Assembly (NCBI RefSeq): GCF_001429025.1
Contig: NZ_LMHT01000022.1
Span: 421,861-485,860 of the forward strand
Direction of reading: 5' to 3'
Origin: Phenylobacterium sp. Root700
Lineage (GTDB): Bacteria > Pseudomonadota > Alphaproteobacteria > Caulobacterales > Caulobacteraceae
Length of the DNA: 64,000 nucleotides
The translations under genes and the position numbers were made by a program. Below, one piece after another: positions 57,914 through 64,000 of this stretch. How positions within the stretch are numbered: position 1 is the stretch's first letter; every line of letters begins with the position of its first letter. The notes under the pieces are model-generated. The model ran no database searches, was not told the DNA's origin, and saw only the letters and a program-made list of their open reading frames with translations.

Positions 57914-58441
57914 ATGCGCAAGACCACGCTCATTCTCGCCGCCGCCGCTCTCGCCTTCGCCGGCGGCGCCCAGGCCCAGCTGCTGGGCGGGTCGCTCGGC
58001 GGTTCCGGCTCGGTCCTCGGCGGCGTCTCGGGGGACCTTGGCGGCTTGACCGGATCGGCGGCCGGGTCCTTTGGCGGCTCCGGCTCGCTCGGGGCCGGCC
58101 GTCTGGGATCGCGGCTCGATGACGTCCGTGGCCGCGCGACCGACCGCGTCGACAGGACCCGCGGCGAAGCACGAGCCGCCAAGCACGCGGCCACAGCCAC
58201 CGCCCTGGGCGCGGCGGGCCAGGCGCAAGGCGCCGCTCAAGGCGCCGCTGGCTCAGCGACGAACGCTTCAAACCAGGGACTCGACCTCAACGCCGAAGGC
58301 CAGGCCGGTGGCGACACTTCCGTCGTGAGCGGCCTGACGTCGGCGACGGGCTCAGGTTCCGCATCAGGCTCGGCCTCGCGCCAGGGCGCGAGCGCGTCGG
58401 CCGGCGGCGCGGCTCAGGCTTCGGCCCAAAGTCCGCGTTAA
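57914..58441 (+). CDS. Secreted Gly/Ala/Ser-rich low-complexity protein
   Basis: A 175-residue protein; the ATG follows AGGAG. The signal peptide is residues 1-21 (GGAQA cleavage). The mature chain is Gly/Ser-rich (LLGGSLGGSGSVLGGVSGD), then a charged central stretch (RLDDVRGRATDRVDRTRGEAR), then Ala/Gln/Gly repeats and a Ser/Gly/Ala tail. No domain is recognised. It has its own copy of the ECF promoter and a terminator, so it is a predicted output of the sigma factor, perhaps a surface or matrix protein. Confidence 0.75.
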   Translation: MRKTTLILAAAALAFAGGAQAQLLGGSLGGSGSVLGGVSGDLGGLTGSAAGSFGGSGSLGAGRLGSRLDDVRGRATDRVDRTRGEARAAKHAATATALGAAGQAQGAAQGAAGSATNASNQGLDLNAEGQAGGDTSVVSGLTSATGSGSASGSASRQGASASAGGAAQASAQSPR

Positions 58442-58507
58442 CCCAAGCTGAGAAGCGCGGCGCGCGAGGAGAGGCTCGTCTGAGCGCGCGTAACCGCCGC
58501 TTCCAGC

Positions 58508-58545
58508 AGGCGGGGCCGTCGAAGAAGCCTTCGGCGGCCCCGCCT
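58508..58545 (+). terminator. Rho-independent terminator
   Basis: Stem AGGCGGGGCC / GGCCCCGCCT (58508-58517 with 58536-58545) followed by TT, after the secreted protein gene. Confidence 0.75.
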
Positions 58546-58595
58546 TTACCTCAGAGGTCATGGAGCCCGGACGCCCGTGCCGCTAGGCTCCCCGA

Positions 58596-59402
58596 ATGAT
58601 CGCAACAGCCACAGCGGTGGGTGACCACCTTCGACAATGGCGTCAACGCCGCCGCCTCAGCCAGCTCGACCTGGCGCTCGACGCCGAGATCTCGACGCGG
58701 CACCTGAGCTTCCTGGAAACCGGCCGCGCCCAACCCAGCCGCGACATGGTCCTGCGCCTCGCCGACCAGCTGGAAATCCCCCTGCGCGAGCGCAACACCA
58801 TCCTGGTCGCCGCCGGCTTCGCCCCGGTGTTTCCGCAGCGGTCGCTGGACGATCCGGCCCTGATCGCCGCGCGCAAGGCCGTGGACATCATCTTGACCGG
58901 CCATGAGCCGCATCCGGCCCTGGTGGTGGATCGCGGCTGGAACCTGATCAGCGCCAACCGGATGGTCGCGCCGCTGATGGAGGGGGCCGATCCTGAACTG
59001 CTGAAGCCGCCGCTGAACGTGCTGCGCCTGACCCTGCATCCCAAGGGGCTCGCGCCTCGGGTCCAAAATCTGCACGAATGGCGCGCGCACCGGCTGGACC
59101 GGCTGCGGCGCGAGGTCGAAATGACCGCCGATCCGCGCCTCAGCGAGTTGCTGACCGAGTTGAAGGCCTATCCGATCCCGGGCGGACAACCGCCGCGCAG
59201 GCCCTTCGACGAATATGGCGGCGTCGCCATCCCCTTCCGGCTCGATACGCCCTTGGGAACCCTGTCGTTCTTCAGCACCACGACGGTGTTCGGCACGCCT
59301 GTGGACGTGACCCTGTCGGAACTTACCCTGGAGACCTTCTTCCCGGCCGATACGCAGACCGCCGAGGCTCTGCGCGCCGCCGCCGCGGCCCTGCCCGCCT
59401 AG
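58596..59402 (+). CDS. XRE regulator with MmyB-like ligand-binding domain
   Basis: A 268-residue regulator. The N-terminal HTH is LRQWRQRRRLSQLDLALDAEISTRHLSFLETGRAQPSRDMVLRL. The remaining 190 residues match the MmyB/PAS-like ligand domain (ALVVDRGWNLISANRMVAPLM, then PLGTLSFFSTTTVFGTPVDVTLSEL). Such regulators of short-chain dehydrogenase genes sense fatty or small hydrophobic ligands. No target gene is adjacent. Its stop overlaps the end of the convergent DUF3574 gene by four bases. Confidence 0.88.
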   Translation: MIATATAVGDHLRQWRQRRRLSQLDLALDAEISTRHLSFLETGRAQPSRDMVLRLADQLEIPLRERNTILVAAGFAPVFPQRSLDDPALIAARKAVDIILTGHEPHPALVVDRGWNLISANRMVAPLMEGADPELLKPPLNVLRLTLHPKGLAPRVQNLHEWRAHRLDRLRREVEMTADPRLSELLTELKAYPIPGGQPPRRPFDEYGGVAIPFRLDTPLGTLSFFSTTTVFGTPVDVTLSELTLETFFPADTQTAEALRAAAAALPA

Positions 59403-59815
59403 AAGGCGACGCAGGCCGCCTGGGTGACCAGCAGCACCGATTCCTGATTGAACCGCTTGGCGTAGGCCTTGCGCGCGTCGTTCAGCTTCTGCGGGCCTTC
59501 CCGGCCGTTCGGCAGGACCAGGACCACGATCTTGGAGGCTTCGCGGATCAGCTTGTTCTCCGCGCCCTTCCACTGACCGCCGCCGTCCAGGACCGTCAGG
59601 CCGCCTGGGAAGCGAGGGGTCAATTCCTCGTCGAGGAACTTGCGGAAGTCGGCGTCGCTGACGCCGGGCTTGTCGCCGATATTCTGGCCGAAGAAGAGTT
59701 GAGCGGTGCGCATAGGCTCCTGCCCCATCGGACAGGCGGGCGCTGCATCCAGGGTGGCGCAACCACCGAGCGCCAGCACGCCCGTGGCCGCCGCGATGAG
59801 CACGACACGCTTCAT
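59399..59815 (-). CDS. DUF3574 lipoprotein
   Basis: A 138-residue lipoprotein with lipobox LALGGC (Cys19). The mature domain (AQLFFGQNIGDKPGVSDADFRKFLDEELTPRFPGGLTV) matches DUF3574, of unknown function. It is a compact alpha/beta periplasmic protein. It is downstream of spmX on the same strand, 49 bp from its stop, in convergent orientation with the XRE/MmyB gene. Confidence 0.88.
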   Translation of the reverse strand: MKRVVLIAAATGVLALGGCATLDAAPACPMGQEPMRTAQLFFGQNIGDKPGVSDADFRKFLDEELTPRFPGGLTVLDGGGQWKGAENKLIREASKIVVLVLPNGREGPQKLNDARKAYAKRFNQESVLLVTQAACVAF

Positions 59816-59863
59816 GGAAAGGTGGTTAGCACGCGTCGCGGGCCGGGCGAAACCGGCCCGTGG

Positions 59864-61189
59864 CTATTCGTCGCGTTCCAGATTCTCGTCGGTCGGCTCG
59901 ATGTCCGAGCGACCCAGGCGGTCGAGGATCATGTAGACCGCCACGCCGATCAGACCGACGCCGGCGATCCCCGCCAGCCACACCACGGTGCCAGGGTTCA
60001 GCACCCCGCCGCCGGCCGGGCTGGGCACATTGATCGCCCAGAACAGGCACCCGCCAAAGAGGCCCACGCCGGCCGTCGCCAGGCCCAGGGCGGGCAGGAA
60101 GGCGGGCTTGGACTTCTTCGCCGGCTGGGTGGCGTCGAAGGTCGGTTCATAAGCGGCCGCGAGGGGCGCGCTCACCTGCGCGGCGGGCTCCAGCTCAAGC
60201 TCAGCCAGGGGCTCAGCAGGTTCCGGCTCGATCTCAGCCACGACCTCTTCCAAGATCGGATCATCGAAGAGGCTCGGCTCGGACTCGTTGGCCGCGACCA
60301 GCTCCAGCTTCGGCGGCTTGGCGGCCGGCGGCGCCAGGTCTTCTTCCGGCTGGGTCAGGTTGAAGGCGTGCTCGGCCTCGCTCGCCAAGGCGTGCGGGAA
60401 CGGCGCCAGGCTCGATGTGGCGATTTCTTCGATCACCAGGCGCGGGCCGGGCGCGGCGGCTTCGGCCACCGAGCGGATATTGGCCACGTCGTCGGCGCTG
60501 AAGATCGTCGAAAGGCGCGAGGTCAGCGTCGCCGCCGCAAGGGTGGTCGGGCTGGGGCTGTCGTCCTCCACCGCCTGGGTCGGCATCTCCTGGTTCGCCT
60601 CGTCGCGCTCGACCCTCGCGACCGGGCCGTCCATCCGCGCGGTCAGGGCGGTCGGGGTCTGGCGCGGCACCACGCCGGTGGTGTCCAGGTCCAGGTTCGG
60701 CTGCAGCAACGGCGACGGGGCCGGCACCCAGCCGTTCGTCGGGGTCAGGAACAGGGTCTTCTCGGCCGAGCGGCGGCGGACCAGGGCGTCGACGACGATG
60801 CGTTCGCCCTCGAACTCGGCCTTGCGCCACAGTTCCATGGCGCAGGCGGCCTGGATCAGCGCGCCCTCGTTCAGGCGGCGCAGCACCGAGGAGCCGCGGA
60901 AATTGTCGAGACCGATATTGAAGGCGAAGGCGGTCAGCGCATCGAACTGATTTTGCGTCAGCGGCGTGTAGACCCACTCGTTCACCGAGTGCGCCACCGC
61001 GATCAGGTCGTAGATGAGGAGAGCTTCAGCGTCCTGTTCCGAGACATCGGCGCCCTCGCGGGCGGTCAAGGTGTGGCCATAGCCGATCGTCCAGCGGCCA
61101 TCAGCCAGCCGCGCCGACTTGCGTCGGTAGCCTTCGAAACGCTTGATCAGCTCAATCGCTGATCTGGACACCTGATAACGCGGTTTCAT
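59864..61189 (-). CDS. spmX: SpmX, stalked-cell polar muramidase-like localization factor
   Basis: A 441-residue protein; the start at 61189 (MKPRYQVSRSAIELIKRFEGYR) matches Caulobacter SpmX. Residues 1-150 form a GH24 lysozyme-like domain. The catalytic Glu19 is kept, but the residue eight positions later, normally Asp or Cys, is Leu28, with Thr34 in place: E-8-L-5-T. A long acidic Pro/Glu-rich disordered region follows, then two C-terminal membrane helices (about 370-425). SpmX localises to the stalked pole and recruits and activates the kinase DivJ. A prophage endolysin is excluded by the tail and the tandem C-terminal helices. Confidence 0.92.
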   Translation of the reverse strand: MKPRYQVSRSAIELIKRFEGYRRKSARLADGRWTIGYGHTLTAREGADVSEQDAEALLIYDLIAVAHSVNEWVYTPLTQNQFDALTAFAFNIGLDNFRGSSVLRRLNEGALIQAACAMELWRKAEFEGERIVVDALVRRRSAEKTLFLTPTNGWVPAPSPLLQPNLDLDTTGVVPRQTPTALTARMDGPVARVERDEANQEMPTQAVEDDSPSPTTLAAATLTSRLSTIFSADDVANIRSVAEAAAPGPRLVIEEIATSSLAPFPHALASEAEHAFNLTQPEEDLAPPAAKPPKLELVAANESEPSLFDDPILEEVVAEIEPEPAEPLAELELEPAAQVSAPLAAAYEPTFDATQPAKKSKPAFLPALGLATAGVGLFGGCLFWAINVPSPAGGGVLNPGTVVWLAGIAGVGLIGVAVYMILDRLGRSDIEPTDENLERDE

Positions 61190-61240
61190 GGCCCGGTTGA
61201 CCCATCCTGACACACGGGCGCACGCACCCAGGGCTCGACC

Positions 61241-61256
61241 GGCAAGATAGAGGCCG
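61241..61256 (-). promoter_or_regulatory. Candidate sigma-54 promoter of spmX
   Basis: On the minus strand CGGCCTCTATCTTGCC has the GG-N10-GC core and the GGC/TTGC elements of the consensus TGGCAC-N5-TTGC at the right spacing. It lies about 52 bp upstream of the spmX ATG. In Caulobacter, spmX needs TacA and sigma-54, so this fits; the TacA sites were not searched for. Confidence 0.55.
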
Positions 61257-61257
61257 C

Positions 61258-62688
61258 TTACAGCAGGATCACGGCCGCGAGACCCAGGAAGGCGAAGAAA
61301 CCTGTGAAGTCTGTGGCGAAAGTCACGAAAACTGAGGATGAAACCGCCGGGTCGCGGCCCATCTTCTCCAGGGCCAGCGGCGCGAGCACCCCGGCCAGCG
61401 ACGCCACGAACAGATTGATCATCAGGGCCAGGCCGAAGGTCAGGCTAAGCCGCGCGTCGTGGAACAGGAAATAGACCACCGTGCCGGTCACCAGGGCCAG
61501 GGCCGCGCCGTTGGCCAGGCCCACGCCCATCTCCCGGAAGACGGTGCGATAGGCGTTGACCTCGGACAGCTCCTTGCTGGCCAGGGCGCGCACCGCGACC
61601 GCCAGGGCCTGGGTGCCGGCGTTGCCGCCCAGCGAGGCGACAATGGGCATCAGGACCGCCAGGGTCACCAGCTTGGCGATCTCGCCCTCGAACCCGTGGA
61701 TCACGCTGGCGGCCATCGCGGCGGTCACGGTGTTGATCATCAGCCAGGGCAGGCGCGCGCGAATGATGTCGACGACCGGCGCGTTCCGGCCGGCGTCGGA
61801 CACACCGGCCAGGGCCAGGATGTCTTCTTCGCTTTCGTCCTGAATAACGCCGACGATGTCGTCGACGGTGATCTGGCCCACCAGCCGGCCGCCGGGCTCG
61901 ATCACGGGCGCGGAGATCAGGTGATACTTGTCGAAGATGTAGGCCACCTCCTCCTGGTCCATTCCGACCGGGATCTCGGTGATGGCCTCCATGATCTGCG
62001 CCAGCGGCGCGTCGCGCTTGGCGCGCAGCAGATGACTGACGGGTACGGCGCCCACCGGCTTGTGGCTGGGGTCGATCACGTAGATGTCGAAGAACAGCTC
62101 CGGCAGGTCGTCGGCTTCCTGGCGGAAGTGATCGATCGTCTGTCCCACGGTCCAGAACTGCGGCGCGGCGACGACCTCGCGCTGCATCAGGCGGCCGGCG
62201 GTCTCGTCCTCGTAGGCCAGCGATGATTCGATGGCCGTCCGCTCGGTCTCGGGCATGGCGGCCAGGACCTGGACCCGCTTGTCGGCCTCAAGGTCGTCGA
62301 CCACGTCGGCGGCGTCGTCCGAATCGAGCTCCTCCAGCGCCTTGGCCAGAGTCGCGGGCGCGACGGTCTCCAGGACCTCTTCGCGGATTTCGGTGTCGAG
62401 TTCGGAGAGAATTTCAGCCAGGGCTTCGGGCGCCAGGTGCGCCAGAATCTCCTCGCGGTAATCCGCCGAGAGGAAGCCCATCAGGTCGGCCACGTCGGCC
62501 GGGTGTAACGCCCCGAGTAGATCCCGGAGGCGCTCGGCGTCGCCGCGATCGGCGGCGTCAACCACCATCGCGACGAAGTCCGGGTTTAGCGCGTAGTCCT
62601 CGCCTAGGGCGAGGTCTTCAAGGTCTTCTTCCAGCTCCGGAGAGGTCTTGTCGCGCACTTCAGTCGGGTCAGCCGTTTGGCGGCTCAT
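61258..62688 (-). CDS. mgtE: MgtE-family magnesium transporter
   Basis: A 476-residue MgtE. The cytoplasmic MgtE-N domain (HPADVADLMGFLSADYREEILAHL) and two CBS domains (IDPSHKPVGAVPV and the SAPVIEPGGRLVGQITVDDIV stretch) sense Mg2+. Five C-terminal helices follow, with the pore signature PIVASLGGNAGTQALAVAVRAL. It is a Mg2+ channel gated by cytoplasmic magnesium. It ends two bases beyond the predicted spmX promoter. No magnesium riboswitch was recognised upstream. Confidence 0.93.
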   Translation of the reverse strand: MSRQTADPTEVRDKTSPELEEDLEDLALGEDYALNPDFVAMVVDAADRGDAERLRDLLGALHPADVADLMGFLSADYREEILAHLAPEALAEILSELDTEIREEVLETVAPATLAKALEELDSDDAADVVDDLEADKRVQVLAAMPETERTAIESSLAYEDETAGRLMQREVVAAPQFWTVGQTIDHFRQEADDLPELFFDIYVIDPSHKPVGAVPVSHLLRAKRDAPLAQIMEAITEIPVGMDQEEVAYIFDKYHLISAPVIEPGGRLVGQITVDDIVGVIQDESEEDILALAGVSDAGRNAPVVDIIRARLPWLMINTVTAAMAASVIHGFEGEIAKLVTLAVLMPIVASLGGNAGTQALAVAVRALASKELSEVNAYRTVFREMGVGLANGAALALVTGTVVYFLFHDARLSLTFGLALMINLFVASLAGVLAPLALEKMGRDPAVSSSVFVTFATDFTGFFAFLGLAAVILL

Positions 62689-62749
62689 TCGGACCTCTCT
62701 GGGTGTTTGACTAAGATTTGCTCTGTAGCTGTTTAAGACCTTGTTTCAC

Positions 62750-62835
62750 TGGTGCGGTCGAGAAGACTCGAACTTCCACGGGTTGCCCCACAGCGACCTC
62801 AACGCTGCGCGTCTACCAATTCCGCCACGACCGCT
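62750..62835 (-). tRNA. tRNA-Leu (anticodon GAG)
   Basis: The minus strand folds as an 86-nt class II tRNA: acceptor stem GCGGTCG/CGACCGC, anticodon stem CAGCG/CGCTG with loop TTGAGGT (anticodon GAG), a long variable arm typical of Leu, the TTCGAGT T-loop, and an encoded CCA end (TGG at 62750-62752 on the plus strand). Confidence 0.95.
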
Positions 62836-62882
62836 CGTGGTGAGGCGCGGCTGTTAGCAAACGCTTTTGGCTTTGTGAAGGC

Positions 62883-63134
62883 CTACTGACCACCAGCCAT
62901 GAAATCATACACATCTGCTGCACGGGTGACGGCGATCGAGATGCGGTCTTCGTTGATCTGAATCTCCCCGCGGGCGACCGGATGGTTGTTCGCCAGGATC
63001 CAAACCTCGTCGTTCACGCCCGCGTCCAGAGGGATCACGGCGCCCCGCCCCATGCGAAGCAATTGCTGCATCGGCAGCGTCGATCGGCCAAGAACGACCG
63101 AGATCTCGACATTGACCGCTTTGACCTGACCCAA
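62883..63134 (-). CDS. FliN-like flagellar switch (SpoA) domain protein, orphan
   Basis: An 83-residue protein starting at TTG (63134) after GAGGG. It is a single FliN/FliM C-terminal (SpoA) domain: [31 protein letters not shown], then [27 protein letters not shown]. The fliN gene of the Caulobacter flagellar operons lies elsewhere and encodes a longer protein, and no flagellar genes are adjacent here. It may be a second switch subunit or a regulator of the motor. The tRNA-Leu gene lies 48 bp downstream. Confidence 0.85.
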   Translation of the reverse strand: MGQVKAVNVEISVVLGRSTLPMQQLLRMGRGAVIPLDAGVNDEVWILANNHPVARGEIQINEDRISIAVTRAADVYDFMAGGQ

Positions 63135-63214
63135 GACGAAAAGCCCTCGAAACTCTAATACATATAGGGTCCCAGCCTTGTTCAGCCCGCCCCAGGCGCC
63201 ACATTGAGTCCGAC

Positions 63215-63940
63215 ATGCTTGACCGGCCGTTAACCCTAGCCGCAGACGCCCCGCTCTTTGGTCGCGAAGATGGCGTTCCGGCCGGCTGGGCGGTGTCCCA
63301 GGGCCAGGTGCCCTATCCCGAGGCCGTCGCCGCCATGGAGGCCCGCGCCCTGGCCATCGCCGAGGGCCGCGCCGGAGAGCTTGTCTGGCTGCTGGAACAT
63401 CCGCCGCTCTATACCGGCGGGGTCTCGGCCAAGCCGGGCGATCTGCTGGATCCGAATCGATTCCCGGTCTTCGCGTCCGGACGCGGCGGGCAGTTCACCT
63501 ATCATGGCCCCGGGCAGCGGGTGGCTTACGTGATGCTCGACCTGACCAAGCGTCGGCGCGACGTCCGCGCCTTTGTCGCCAGCCTCGAGACCTGGGTGAT
63601 CGGGGCGCTTGGCCGCTTCAATGTCGAGGGCGAGATGCGCGACGGCCGCGTCGGGGTCTGGGTCGAGCGCCGCACGCCCGGCCTGCCCACGCGCGAAGAC
63701 AAGATCGCCGCCATCGGCGTGAAGCTGCGCCGCTGGGTGTCGTTCCATGGAGTGTCGCTGAACGTCGAGCCGGACCTGGGGCACTTCTCCGGCATCGTGC
63801 CCTGCGGGCAGACGCAGCACGGCGTGACCAGCCTGGTCGACCTTGGCCTGCCGGTGACCATGGACGAGGCCGACGACGCCCTGCGGGCCAGCTTCCGGCA
63901 GGTGTTCGGCGCGGTCGAGGACGCCCCGCCGCTGCTCTGA
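63215..63940 (+). CDS. lipB: Octanoyl-[acyl-carrier-protein]:protein N-octanoyltransferase
   Basis: A 241-residue LipB, which moves octanoate from ACP to lipoyl domains. Conserved parts are HPPLYTGG, the [22 protein letters not shown] stretch, the catalytic lysine in [10 protein letters not shown], and the nucleophile Cys in [15 protein letters not shown]. It is divergent from the FliN-like gene. A REP-like element follows at the window edge. Confidence 0.95.
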   Translation: MLDRPLTLAADAPLFGREDGVPAGWAVSQGQVPYPEAVAAMEARALAIAEGRAGELVWLLEHPPLYTGGVSAKPGDLLDPNRFPVFASGRGGQFTYHGPGQRVAYVMLDLTKRRRDVRAFVASLETWVIGALGRFNVEGEMRDGRVGVWVERRTPGLPTREDKIAAIGVKLRRWVSFHGVSLNVEPDLGHFSGIVPCGQTQHGVTSLVDLGLPVTMDEADDALRASFRQVFGAVEDAPPLL

Positions 63941-63946
63941 GCGATG

Positions 63947-63980
63947 CTCCCCCGCTGGGGGAGCTGTCAGCGAAGCTGAC
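63947..63980. repeat. REP-like element at the window edge
   Basis: Two adjacent hairpins: CTCCCCC-GCT-GGGGGAG (63947-63963) and GTCAGC-GAA-GCTGAC (63966-63980). It shares the 13-mer TCCCCCGCTGGGG with the palindromic element after clpA. The element probably continues past the window end. Confidence 0.55.
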
Positions 63981-64000
63981 TGAGGGGGACTTGGACTCAC

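Noticed and set aside
59078..61162. Very long plus-strand open frame opposite spmX
   Set aside because: It is antisense to spmX, overlaps the end of an intact regulator gene, is Arg/Gly/Gln-rich without any domain, and arises from GC-skewed codon positions.
59864..61189. Phage endolysin or prophage remnant
   Set aside because: The GH24 domain is fused to an acidic disordered region and two C-terminal helices, exactly like SpmX, and no other phage genes are nearby.
62689..62749. Magnesium riboswitch before mgtE
   Set aside because: The region between mgtE and the tRNA-Leu gene is about 60 bp and lacks the M-box structure.

Overview
The window reads as chromosome of a stalked alphaproteobacterium of the Caulobacteraceae, most likely Caulobacter or a close relative. 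It is uniformly GC-rich and carries several family hallmarks: the holdfast export genes hfsC-B-A-D at the left edge, the divK-pleD cell-cycle pair, the division-site ATPase mipZ, the polarity factor spmX, and a lipB/fliN-like neighbourhood. No prophage, insertion sequence, integron or CRISPR array is visible. This is core chromosome with small accessory modules.

Layout. 1-4.2 kb: holdfast polysaccharide synthesis and export (hfsCBA leftward, hfsD rightward). 4.2-10.7 kb: a Sel1-like protein, an RcnB-like periplasmic protein, gatB, a slipin, and gatCA. 10.7-20.8 kb: a rightward run of ruvX, pyrB, a LOG-family gene, an apparently catalytically dead dihydroorotase (pyrC'), plsY, a truncated dprA remnant, topA and rnr. 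20.8-25.7 kb: small accessory genes and a YbaL-type cation antiporter. 25.7-28.9 kb: a Fur-box-preceded PepSY / DUF2271 / DUF4198 / ApbE operon, probably an iron-responsive extracytoplasmic flavinylation module. 29-39 kb: rpmG, pleD-divK, a YceI lipoprotein, a ROK kinase with dinB, and clpS-clpA. 40-46.5 kb: a TonB receptor with a PhoD-type phosphatase, and a leftward RidA-GDPD-FemAB-like operon. 46.6-53 kb: phasin with PhaR-like operators, a D,D-carboxypeptidase with a SPOR domain, mipZ, panC and an enoyl-CoA hydratase. 53-58.5 kb: a cNMP-binding patatin, a tiny ORF with a near-perfect Shine-Dalgarno sequence and its own terminator, and an ECF sigma / anti-sigma / subtilase / Gly-Ser-rich secreted protein module. 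58.6-64 kb: an XRE/MmyB regulator, DUF3574 lipoprotein, spmX, mgtE, tRNA-Leu(GAG), a FliN-like protein and lipB.

The best candidate for an undescribed system is the ECF module at 55.2-58.4 kb. One palindromic promoter (GGATGAAA-N14-CGTT read identically in both directions) sits between the sigma operon and a secreted subtilisin-like protease. A second copy with the same spacing lies before a low-complexity secreted protein. Other points worth checking are the 22-codon ORF at 55.05 kb, the flavinylation operon, the loss of most of dprA, the HfsB P-loop lacking its lysine, and a sigma-54-like promoter before spmX.

All product calls come from reading translated sequence and recalling family features. 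No database search was run.
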